Shown: positions 36,453 to 47,500 of the stretch, one piece after another
Layout of the letters: the number at the start of each line of letters is the position of its first letter
Numbering within the stretch: position 1 is the stretch's first letter
Source: Bryum argenteum
Lineage: Eukaryota > Streptophyta > Bryopsida > Bryales > Bryaceae
Direction of reading: 5' to 3'
Length of the DNA stretch: 64,000 nucleotides
NCBI GenBank assembly: GCA_037043015.1
Contig: CM073329.1
Span: 2,682,648-2,746,647 of the forward strand
Notes under the pieces: generated by a model
Databases searched by the model: none
Seen by the model: only the letters and a program-made list of their open reading frames with translations
What the model was told of the DNA's origin: nothing
Position numbers and translations under genes: made by a program

Positions 36453-37834
36453 GGTCAAGCGCTTGTGCGAGAGGAGAGCTTTGTATCCCTTAGTCTTAAG
36501 AGTGACTGTTGATGAGGTTATTAGGGGGGCGGAATTTATACAGCCCATTCCGTTTGTCTCGTTTGCCAAAGGCGACGACATTGTGTGGAGCGGGAGACGG
36601 AGCACCTTGAAGTATTTAGGCTGTTTGGAGACAAAGACAGTATTGTAGTCTCTCCGGTCATCGGCGATAGTTTCCACAGAGAAAAGATTCTTAGTTAGGT
36701 CTGGCAAATAGAGAACCTTATGGAACTTTATTCCTCTTGAGGTGGTGGGGATATCCACCAACCCCTGTCCAACTACAGAAAGTTGCTCACCCCCAGCGGT
36801 ACTAGTCGTGGAGTGGCTGCCTCCTTCGAAGTTGGTAAGAGTTTCCTCCTACTAGTAACGTGCCGCAAAGCTCCACTATTGAGGTACCACTCCTTATTGT
36901 TCTTGCTACTTTGAGCTAGATGTTCAATGAAATCAGGTGCTAAGTCTGTCTCTCCTGCTACCAATGGAAGACAATCGTCAGAGTTAGAGCTGTCGTCAAC
37001 TTCTAGGAAGTTGTTGACCAGGTTTGCTATGGGCTGTGCGATCCACCTGGCTCGCCGCTTCTTTAATTCTGCCGCCAGTTCGGGGCAATTTCGCACCCAA
37101 TGATTGCTATTCCCGCAGTAGTAATACATGCCAGCAAGTTCCTTTGTCTTGTTACGCCCTTCTGCGCCTCCTCACCCTGACCTTCGCATGGTAGGACCTC
37201 GTCTTATGTTCTTGACCAGGAGCGCTTTGCCATCTGAATATTGGCCGCCCTTCATCTCACGCCTTGTTTCTTCTTGCAGAGGAATTGGATTAAGTTCGGT
37301 GAACGTGGGGATGGTCTGCCTCTGGGTCAGGGTGTTGACAATGACTTTGAAGGAGTCAGAAAGGGCTGTTAGAACATGTTCGACAAGAATTGCGTCTTCA
37401 ATCACCTCACCTCCACATGCAAACTCATTCACCAATTCAGTAACCTGCTGGAGAAAGCTAGCTATAGATGAACTTTCGTCCATTTTGAGATTAGACAGTT
37501 TCTTACGAAGAAACAACTTCCTAGAGTTAGAAGTGTTAGAGTTAAGATCTTTGAGCGTCTTTCAACACAAATCGGGCTCAGTGATATTTATAATGTATGG
37601 AATAACATTGTTTTTGACGGACAAGGCTATCATCGATAGTGCTTTCTTTTTCAGGATGTCTAAAGCATCAATGTCAGGAGGGTTAGCTGGGGCTACAGTC
37701 CTCGGAGATGGTTCTATCAATTGCCACGCACCGTCTCGGTTTAGAAGGTTCTTCATCTTGAATGACAATACTGCGTAATTAGGATTTCCGTCTAACTTGG
37801 AGTTGTCTCCCATTACACTACTTTTTGATGCCAT
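36453..37834 (-). pseudogene. Ty1/copia gag-protease remnant
   Basis: Reading from 37834 leftwards, the frames give MASKSSVMGDNSKLDGNPNY and a gag (UBN2-type) domain, then after a frame change KLFLRKKLSNLKMDESSSIA. A zinc knuckle follows (CYYCGNSNHWVRNCPE), then a protease motif WYLNSGALRHVTS with the catalytic Asp replaced by Asn, and LPDLTKNLFSVETIADD. Several frame changes and the missing aspartate show decay. The left end is cut exactly at the inverted-repeat arm; integrase and reverse transcriptase are absent. Confidence 0.8.
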
Positions 37835-38640
37835 AGTAGACTGCGATATCTGTCACCTCACTGATCTGCACTGGTCTGGTTTCTATCGGTAGCTCCCAAA
37901 TCCTACAAAGACTGACGCACTGACTTGCTCGAGTCTCTAGACTCGGACGTCTACCCTCTGAGTCTCTAACTCTCGCTCTTGTACGATGAAGAGGACATGG
38001 AGATTGCAAACCAAAACATCCAGATGAATTAGCAGAACCAGATACCTGATTAAGTACAAGGGAGGCCCAACAGCTTCGATGGCTGGCCTTTTGGTTTCAT
38101 GATTGCATTAGAGAGAGTGGAGTAACCACTCTCTCCTCCCTACGGCTAACTGCCTTGTACTATTCAGGCATGATGTTGACAGTATTCTTGAGTGCCTGCA
38201 TGACAAAGAATCCTAACTTACTAACGCCAACAAAGTTTGATAAACAATGATGATGAGCAAATGCGTCAGAACGTTAAGAAGGTTCACATGCGATTTCATG
38301 AGAGCACCCAAAGAGCCGCATGATTCAAGATGGTGTGAACATAAAATTCTTTCATTGACATCTTCAATGTAGATTTATTCGACCTGTACTAAGGCAAAGA
38401 TAAGCGCATACTACCTATTGTTTGAGCACGTTTCTTTTGTGCAAGTGTGTTGTGTGCTTGTCGTGGCATTGAGCGGGAGTGTCTTTTGTGTGTTTCCTCT
38501 CGTGCCTGTCAAGACTGGACCTTTTTGGAATAAAGAGAACTTCTCTGTATCCTTCACATTTTTCTAGTTACTTCATTCATACTACTACACCTTAAGGCCC
38601 ACAAGACTCTGCATAGCGTAAATCACATTGCTCTTAATTT
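37835..38640. other. Copia leader/LTR-like flanks, no gene
   Basis: This lies between the minus-strand gag start and the plus-strand copia remnant, so it should include the 5' untranslated or LTR sequences of both. A perfect hairpin GAGAGAGTGG-AGTAA-CCACTCTCTC sits at 38111-38135. I could not define LTR borders. Confidence 0.35.
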
Positions 38641-39312
38641 CACGGAAACGCGATTCAATGGACGATTTGAAAGAGCATAGCAATATTGATAGATTTGACG
38701 GGGAAACTTTCACTTGTGGAAGTTTCAGATGCACGCTATTTTTCTTCAAAATAGCTCATGAGCATTGTTGATGGTATTGAGGCTAGAATGGAGGCAAATC
38801 TTGTAGTAAAAAGAAAACATGATGAAGAGAGATGATCGGGCCATCATTTTATTTGGTCAGGCAATACCGCAATAGATAAGAACTTCCTTCGCAATGTCAT
38901 TAGTTGTACCACATCGGCCAAGATCTGGTCAAAATTACTCCTCATTTACAAGGAAAATGCAAGTGAAGATGTGTTTTCCCTGCAGCAGAAGTTTTAAAAA
39001 TTTAAGAACGGAACAAGCCCAATTGTTGTGTTTTAAGCAATCTTAAATTCATTCTCAACCAGCTACAAAGTAGAGGAGATGCCGCCTTTAGAAGGCTGTA
39101 ATCGCCAAAATAATGTCCAATGTTCCTGTTGCTTACAATGGCATGGTTCCGGCTTGGGAGGCAATGACAAAGGATTCACAAAGTCTTAGGAATCTTACTC
39201 TTCGTCTTTGAAGAAGTCTTCGCCTTTTGAAGAAAGAGAAGATATCAAGAAACAAGACAATAACTAAGAAATGCTCCAACCACTCTGAGAGATTTCATAG
39301 CAAGCTTAACCG

Positions 39313-39472
39313 AAATAGAGGATACCTCACATCACTGGTATGTAGACAGTGCCTGTACGGAACATATGTCACAACATTGAGGCTACTTCTCGAAATAGAA
39401 GATACCTCACATCACTAGTATGTAGACAATGCCTGTTAAGAACATATTTCACAACATAGACGCTACTTCTCG
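39313..39472 (+). repeat. 80-base tandem duplication inside copia protease
   Basis: AAATAGAGGATACCTCACATC at 39313 recurs at 39393 with about a dozen changes. It doubles the segment that encodes the YVDSAC-type protease active site; the second copy reads YVDNAC followed by a stop. Confidence 0.8.
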
Positions 39473-40331
39473 ACATATGTTGATGTCTCTCAATAGAGAC
39501 GACCACTTACTAGAATGGGAGGCATCAAATTATTTGTAGAGAGAATTGGCGACATAAATATAAGGCTAGTGTGAAGAAATCGACTGAGCAAGCGATATTG
39601 CACAATGTGATTTACGTGCAATATTTAGGCAGAAATTTATTTTTTGTACATGTAGCGACACAAAAGGGGGTGCATATCTTACACAAGGACATGGGGGATG
39701 TGAGCTACTATTAGATGGTCAGATAGTCATGTCAGAAGAAATGCACAATTGCACGTATCAATTATTGCTACAAGTTATATAAATGAAAGCATAGCACTCG
39801 TTGAGTGCCGAGACATTCAATGTCGGTACTAACTCAGGGATAACAAAGCCCCTTGAAACATGACACAAGAAATTAGCTCATGTCAATCAAGTTGCGATTA
39901 AGCGCATGGATAACAATCAAATGGTAAAAGGGCTCATTATAAATCAAAAGGAAGAAGTCTTCTGCGATGATGTGCCTAGGGGAAGTAACACCGAGCAACC
40001 TTTCTCTCCAATCATAATTGGCAAAGAGCTCAAGTGGTGAGCGCTGTTGATCACACAGACTTCTGCGGGCCAATGAAGATAAGGACCATAGGGGGAGCAT
40101 CGTATTACTTGCCTTTCAAGGTTACTCACTCCGCGTACACATTTATAGATTTTTTCAAATCAGAAACCGAAGTGCTAGAGATGTTCAAGCGTTATCTTGC
40201 TCAAGTTAAACGAGAGACATGCCAAAGAGTGAAGATTCTACGCAGTGACTGTAGCAGTGAATACACATCAACGACATTCACAAATTTGCTTAAGTGGGAA
40301 GGAATCAAGCAGGAATTAACCACCCCTACAT

Positions 40332-41657
40332 TGTCACATCCCTTTCAAAAGGATGCCCGAACACCGTGGTGAGCCAAGAGGACTCCGGGAGTGACGTCCC
40401 GGGCTTGGCAAGAGACAAGGTGAAGTGACTAAGGGGAGTCCCGAGCAAACAGCACGCAATGGCGTTGTGCTCGGGACGAACTTGGTGGTGTGCTTTACAT
40501 GGTTGGAAACCTTGTTTAAGCACGCACCCATAGGTCCAAAGAACGCGCGATTTGGAGTTGTGAGTCATGAGATATGGCTCTCCAAAGTTGGAGCGCGTTC
40601 CGGGACACTCCGGGACTCGGGAGTGTTACCTTTCGGGACTCAAAATGTCGTCCTTCTTGGATGGCGGCATGTTGCATGTCTTTGGAAAGCTCTAGACAAG
40701 AGCTTTCCAAAATGCTAAGGCTCGTGAGGAGCAAAGCAATGCTTTGGGAGATATGGCTCTCCAAAGCATCGGGACTTCGGGACTCCGGGACTGCTGCCTC
40801 CCGGGACTCCCAAATGTTCAGAGGAGCATAGCTCCCACATAGAAGCTCCGATTGGGACAAGTGAGGTGTCTATCGACATCTACTCAAAGAGTAGATGTCG
40901 AAAATGGGCTCGCACGTCCCATTTGGATAACTAAGCTACAAGTTAGCCCGAGAAGAAGATACGGCCCGTTTTTGAGGCTAAGGCAAAAACGGGTGGTCTT
41001 CCAAAACAAAAGTGTGTCACGGAAGGCCCCTCAACACAAGAGGGGGGGGGGGGCCTACCGAAGACTCCAGAGAGTACTATGAGGAGGGGTGGTCTCCCTC
41101 CTCACTTCCACATGGTGCCGAGGAGAGCCGGGGTGGCTCTAAGGGGTGAGGCTTGGGATGGAGCCTCACTCCCGCACCTTGGGCACTATGGGATGCTTGT
41201 GGTGTGCATCCCGAAACATTGGGTTGGAAAAGTGTCCCGCTCCAAACTAGTCCCCGTGAAAAGTAGTGCCGGTTTCCGGTAATGTCCCGAATGGAGAGTG
41301 TAGACATGAATGGAAGGGGACTAGTGGGGAGTTGGACAATATGCAAGGGCGGTTAGCTCCGGGGGTGAGTAGTGCCACCCTTGGGAGCTTGGACATGTGT
41401 GGAAGGCCGCCCCGTGCCACCAAGTGGCATGCCCATGTGTTTTGTGGGAGTTCCGGTTCACGGGTTCCGGGTAATGAGTTGGGGGAGTCAAGGTGGGTTG
41501 GACACCTTGACTAGAAAGAGTGCTAACATTGTGTGTGCTTGGCATGTGCAGTGTTAGCTAAGTTGTGGCCGGTTGCTACCAACAAAATAAGCCGTGATTC
41601 CGCTACCAAGTAAGGCTTACTTGAAGAAAAAGAGTGGGAGTAATTAGGGCCGCGACA
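40332..41657. mobile_element. Solo LTR, 1326 bases, TACAT target duplication
   Basis: The insert begins TGTCACATCC and ends GGGCCGCGACA, so it has the TG...CA ends of a long terminal repeat with TGTC/GACA inverted tips. TACAT flanks it on both sides (40327-40331 and 41658-41662). It interrupts the copia integrase. No internal retroelement domains or second LTR are present, so it is best read as a solo LTR left by recombination. It is GC-richer than its host and has internal CCCGGGACTCC-type repeats. The parent family (gypsy or copia) is not known. Confidence 0.82.
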
Positions 41658-43275
41658 TACATACTGGAGCAGAATGGGGCTGCTGAAAGGGAAAACAGAA
41701 CAATCACAGAAGCTACGAGAACCATGTCACACGAGGCAAATGTGGGAACTAAAATTCAAGAGGGAGGTTGGAAATACAACAGTCTATCTGCTCAACTCTA
41801 CAGGGAGTAGAACACCGGCTAATAACACACCTTACAAATTTTGGCATGGAAAAAATCTTTAGTGGCACATGTAGGAATATTTGGAGCAGAAGCCTACGTA
41901 AACATGCATAAACAACAACGATACAAGCTACAAGCCAAAAGCAAGAAAGGCAATATGATAGGATATTTCCAGACAATCAAGGCATAATTATAGGATATGG
42001 ATTGATCGAGAGAAGAAGACAGTGAAAAGCAGAGATGTGTTCTTCAATGAATAGAAGCTAAGTATGACTTTGCTCAACAAAGAACCAACAAAGACAGATC
42101 GAGGTGTGGTTGTGTACACCAACTACGCGCAAGACGAGCAAGATAATAACTAACGGTGAACAAAAAGAAGCTATTAAACAAGAACCACATGGTGATCAAC
42201 AAGATGAAGCAGTCGATGAGGCTATAAATCGTGAAATGGACAAAGCCCTAGTAGGAGATAACTATGGCCATGAAGCTCATAAACCAAAAGGACACAACAT
42301 AACCGAGCAACCATATTATCCACCTGAGGTAGAGGAGGAACTTAATTTGGAAAAAGCCCTACCGCCTCCATAGAGAAGACCACCAATACGTTACAGGGAT
42401 TGAGTGTACCGAGAAACAAGAAACAATTATGCGTGTATTTCCATCAACAAAGAGAACCTCATAGAACCAATAACCTCTGAAGAAGCATTGCACTCCCCTC
42501 AAAGGAAGCAATAGTAGCCATGAAGGAGGAATACGAGTCACTCATGAGCAATGCAGCTTGGACTTTAGTTCAATTGCCTTCCAACATGAAAGCAATACAG
42601 AATGGACATTTAAGGTCAAGAGAAACTCAGTGGCAAGATTTAAGGCTAGGCTGGTGGCTAAAGGTTACACTTAGAAAGCGAGAATCGATTATGTTGAGAC
42701 TTGTGGCTGAAGCAACCACTAGGATTTCTCATTGCGAGCAAGGAAAGCTACGTTATGGTGTGCTTACTTGAAAAGGCTATATACGGATTGAAGCAGAATG
42801 CGAGAAACTGGAATAAACGCTTTTAGAAAATTTCTTATACAATATGGCCTATCGGTGGCGACAACAAGCCACTGTGTCTTTACTCGCGTTGTTCTTTTTA
42901 TCATTTTGGCAATTTAGGTGGATGATGAGCTTCTATGCACAACCAACAAAGATGATGCACACAAGATTCTAAACCACATGTGAGGAACTTTCAAAATTAC
43001 CTTGGGAGATGCTGAACTTTATGTCGGCATACATATTGATAAGAAAAGGTAGCAAAAGGAGCTGAATATTGACCAATGCCAATATGTAGAGAAGATATTT
43101 CTAAAGTTTGAACATGCTCATTGCAATCTAGTGACAGTACCATCCGACCTAAACTCTACATGTCATCTAACTTCCAAATATAATCAACCGGAAGAGTATC
43201 CATACAAAGAAGTGTTTGGAAGCTTACAATTTGCAAGAGTTAAGACGCAGCCGAATATATCTTTTGCACTGATAG

Positions 43276-43713
43276 CAGGGCCACACCGGGGGGTGGAGCC
43301 CGTTCCAGTAAGCCAGCCCATCCTAGCGGGCTTGGATTCCCTGCTAGCAGGTGTAGCCTTGAACCAGTTGGCCGATCCACAAGGGGCTGGGAAGAAAAGA
43401 AGGCATCCAGCCATTGTTTTTAAAATTCAAACAGAAAGGGAAAAAAATAGAAACAAACAGATAAGAAAAGAAAAGAAAAGAAAAAGAAAAAGAAAAAGAA
43501 AAAGAAAAAGAAAAAGAAAAAGAAAAAATGAAAAGAAGGCCCCGGGCCAATCGGATGGGGCTCTAGCCGCGCAAGAAGGGGGTCAGCTCGATGCAAGCCA
43601 CCTCCCTCCACCTAGCAACCCCAACACGGAGAGAAGCGCCAATTGTTGCTCCAGTCCCAACCACGGGTAGGTGTTTGGAGCCTGCTCGGGCTACTAGGCC
43701 CCCGGTGTGGCCC
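43276..43713. mobile_element. hAT-like non-autonomous insertion in copia RNase H
   Basis: Inverted ends GGGCCACACCGGGG and CCCCGGTGTGGCCC bound about 438 bases that split the copia coding sequence between FAL and the SKQFNS motif. The left tip CAGGGCC resembles hAT ends, but I could not identify a clean 8-base target duplication, so the superfamily is tentative. An (AAAAAG)n tract lies at 43461-43528. Confidence 0.6.
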
Positions 43714-43780
43714 ATGTATGAGCCAAGCAATTCAATTCTCGAATACCTCCACGACAAAATTACAACTTCAAAGCACATAC

Positions 43781-44013
43781 TTAACCCTTAAAGGTCTGAA
43801 CAACCATATTCTGGTTGCTAGAATACAACATATTTTGTTTGTATTGGAATGAGTGCACACCTTTAATAGATTTGAGTTCAAAGAACAAGTTGACATATAA
43901 ATCCATGCGGTTCTACTAAGCTTTTAAGATCACAATATAGAGTTTCTTGTTGGTAGCAAATCTCAATTATACGCCACCGTACATACTATCCCCAAGGGAC
44001 CTTTAAGGGTTAA
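43781..44013. mobile_element. TTAA-flanked MITE G, inside copia RNase H
   Basis: The ends are TTAACCCTTAAAGGTCTG and, reverse-complemented, TTAACCCTTAAAGGTCCC. The 233-base element splits the copia RNase H region just before the conserved YLKGTT motif. The host sequence on either side shows exactly what the insertion added. Confidence 0.88.
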
Positions 44014-44504
44014 GTACTTGAAGGGAACGACTCAACTTAGAATAGCCTACAAACAATGCATCGGCAATATGCTAATTGCGTATTGTGATGCAGACTATGC
44101 CTCTGCTCTACAAGGCAATTAATCAAGTACAAGTTTTTTACTCCCACTTAATGGTGGACTGGGGGGGAGCCGAGAGCAATCATGTGCATCTTTGAACACA
44201 GCCGAAGTAGAGTACATAGCCATGCACATAGCCATGCATACAATGACTTCGGAGATCATCTGGCACAGGCATCCTCTAAGTGATCTTAGAAGGACACACA
44301 CAACAAACCATATTTTTATGCCACAATCCAGCGGCAATTTGGTTGGTTAAAAATCCCAATGAATCAAACATGACCTAACTCATCGACACTAAACTTCACA
44401 AGATCCGAGGAGCTGGACTCGCAGGAGAAATACAAAATCATAGAGCATAGATTTTACAAAACGCTTGCCGCGTGACAAATTTCAAAGCTTTATTGCACAT
44501 TCGT

Positions 44505-47500
44505 GGCCAACTAGGTTCAATAAAGCTGGATACTGTAGAGACAGAGAAACCTGTATAGTGGATGAAAAGCATATATACTGGATGAAAACAATATCGTTTA
44601 AAGGTGAGTTCGTGTGGGAATCGAGGCAACCTGTTCGACTTCAGAACTTTTCAACTACAGCTTCGCGCTCCACTTCTGAGAATTCTTGTTTTCTCTTCTG
44701 CAGAAAATTTCTTCCTAAGACTTTGCCCCAACTATCCGTAACAAGATTTCAATCTCACCTAACGCCGTGTCTGATTTCGCTCCTAATTCCACATTGATGA
44801 ACCGGTTGCAATTCTGAACCACATCTCGTCCTGAACACTGCCCTCCCTCGATTCCCACATCTGCGAAAGTAGTCACCGCGGTTCCCTCCTTCCTTCCTCT
44901 AGCCCAAAAATCTTCACACCATATCACAAGGAGTGCACGCGGTACCGTACACCCACCGGTCCTCCGCTTTCTCACTTCGGAGGCATTCCACTGCGGCGTG
45001 TATGCAAGCGTGCATGGACGAAGTTACTTCCCTCTTCTTAATAGTTCTAAATTGAATGTGCGGACGCTATTTTCATTCGACAATATTAGCAAACTTCAGC
45101 TGCGCAAGTAATTGCACGTCCAGGCACGAAAAGCTGCCACCGTCTGCAGCACTGCCATTTTCCTTCACCCTGCTACTAGCCTCATACCTTGCAAACGTTC
45201 AAGGTTACCATAGTCCCGTCATGATTACATAGCCCAGACTCTCAGATGAAGACCCCGGTCAAGAAACAAACAATACTGTCTTACAGCGCACAAAAGTTTC
45301 CCCCCTCCCCCTCACCGATCAGAGCTTTGGCATAACACATCCAACCCTTCCACCCACCCGTACCACATGCATAGTCATCAGAGAGCTCTGGCCATTACCG
45401 GCAGAGGTCCCCATCGCTTCCGAGTAATGATTCAATCTCGACTATCAGAGACCATAATGTTCAGACACTGCATTTTCCTAAGCTACCTCAGGATGCGCAC
45501 GCTACTTTCAGCGTGGCTGTCCAAATGTTCTCCCGCTCATCTGTACATTCTGCTTAACAAAATTGGTTCCACTGTCCTACAACGTTCCTTTCCTCCCTCT
45601 CCTCAGTATCTTGTCATCCGTTAGTCACAATTAAATGAATATACCCATGTTCCAGAATATGAAGCAGCATTACAATCACTACCATATGGGTGTGGCCATC
45701 CCACACCCTTCGCTGCGCGTGCTAACCACGACGACCAAAAATCACATCTGACCACAGTATTGAAATCGTATAAGGAAGACGCCTATATTTCATGGAGCTC
45801 TAACTACTAAGCTCCGCAGGGCCCGCAGACGCGACGCCGCTCTACTGGGCATTGGCCAACTCCGCGCGCAGCTGCTTCGCGGCGTTCACCATGTTCGTCA
45901 GAGCCGGCACCACCTCGCCGTACTTCCTCGTCTTCAGACCGCAGTCGGGGTTGATCCACAGAACCTTCGACTCCAACACCGCCAACATCTGCCATGCCAA
46001 CACACGACCACATACAAGTTAGCTCTTGCATAATCGTATCGTACCGTTTGCAAACTTCGAATGAACCCAAACCCGGTGCCACTACCAAATTCCCAAACAA
46101 TTCGTACCTTGCGCGCGCGGTCAGCCATCTCCTCCGTTGGTGGGATACGTGGGGAGTGGATGTCGTACACGCCGGGCCCGATGCCCGCACCGTAGTGCAC
46201 GCCCTCGCGGAACACGGACAGCAGCTTCTCGTCCGATCGCGAGTTCTCGATCGTGATCACGTCAGCGTCCATGTCGATGATGCTGTGGATGATGTCGTTG
46301 AAGTTCGAGTAGCACATGTGGGTGTGGATCTGCGTGGTGTCCTTCACGCCCACAGTTGTGATTCTGAATCCGTGCACGGCCCAGTGCAGGTAGTCGGCGT
46401 GCTCCGACTTCCTCAATGGAAGACCCTCGCGCAGCGCCGCCTCGTCCATCTGGATCACGGTGATGCCCGCCTTCTCCAAATCCTCGACCTCGTCCTTGAT
46501 CGCCAGCGCAATCTGGTAGCATGTCGCAGACCGGGGCTGGTCGTTACGCACAAACGACCAGTTCAGGATCGTCACCGGTCCCGTCAGCATACCCTTCATC
46601 GGCCTCTTCGTCACGCTCTGGGCGTACGTCGACCAGTACACGGTCATCGCCTTCGGCCTGCTCACATCACCGAAGATGATCGGGGGCTTCACGCACCGCG
46701 ATCCGTACGACTGCACCCACCCGTTGGCGGAGAAGCAGAAACCGTCCAGCTGCTCGCCGAAGTACTCCACCATGTCGTTCCTCTCGGGCTCGCCGTGCAC
46801 CAACACATCGATGTCCAGCTCCTCCTGCAGCTTCACCACGCTGTCGATCTCGGCCTTGATCGCCTTGTCGTAATCGGCCTCAGAGATCTTCTTCTTGCTC
46901 TTCACCTCGCGCCTCACGCGCCTCAACTCGGGCGTCTGGGGGAACGATCCGATCGTCGTCGTGGGCAGGATCGGCAGGTTCAGGTGCTTCTGCTGCTCCT
47001 CCAGACGGGTCGACACCGGCGTCGCACGCCTGTGCTCAGACCCGGCCAACGCCTCCGACGCTTCCTTCACGGCCTTGTTGTGCACGCGCGGGGAGTTCTT
47101 CCTCGATTCCTGGGCGGCACCGTTCTTGGAGAAGAACTCCTCGTCCTTCTTTCCTTCCACCGCCTGGGCGATCGCCACCACCTCCAGCAGCTTCTGCGCG
47201 GCGAATGCCATCCACGACTTCAACTCGGCGTCCAACTTCGTCTCATTCTTCAGGTCCACGGCAGAGTGGAGCAGGGAGCATGAAGTCGATACGACAACAT
47301 TCTCGTTTCCGAGCTTGGCACGGAGCTCCTCAACCACGGCCACGGAAGCCGCCAAGTCGTTGGCCCAGATGTTGCGTCCGTCCACCACACCGGCGAACAG
47401 GGTCTTTCCTGCGGGAAGACCGTGCTCCTTGATCAGAGCCAAAGTCTTCGATCCACGCACAAGATCCACACCGAAACCAGCGATCGGCAACCCGGTCAGG

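Larger units (their letters stand above)
38641..44470 (+). mobile_element. Decayed Ty1/copia element interrupted by three insertions
   Basis: Domains appear in copia order but with many stops and frameshifts. Gag lies at about 38670-39200 (NIDRFDGETF). Protease lies near 39340 (WYVDSACTEHMS). GAG-pre-integrase lies near 39860 (HKKLAHVNQVAIKRMDNN). Integrase occupies 40050-40331 (HTDFCGPMKIRTIGGASYYL, ILRSDCSSEYTS) and resumes at 41663 (EQNGAAERENRTITEATRTM). Reverse transcriptase lies at about 42500-43250. RNase H lies at about 43720-44440 (YLKGTT, YCDADYAS). It belongs to the same lineage as the copy at 56.6-58.1 kb, judging by the shared NIDRFD and AKIMSN/VKIMSN gag motifs. Insertions occupy 40332-41657, 43276-43713 and 43781-44013. 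Confidence 0.8.

Noticed and set aside
38111-38135. Perfect 10-base-pair hairpin considered as a terminator or LTR signal.
   Set aside because: Factor-independent terminators do not apply to plant nuclear genes, and LTR borders here could not be set.
40852-41557. Several short GC-rich open frames between 40.4 and 41.6 kb.
   Set aside because: They lie within the solo LTR, overlap on both strands and have no recognisable domain.
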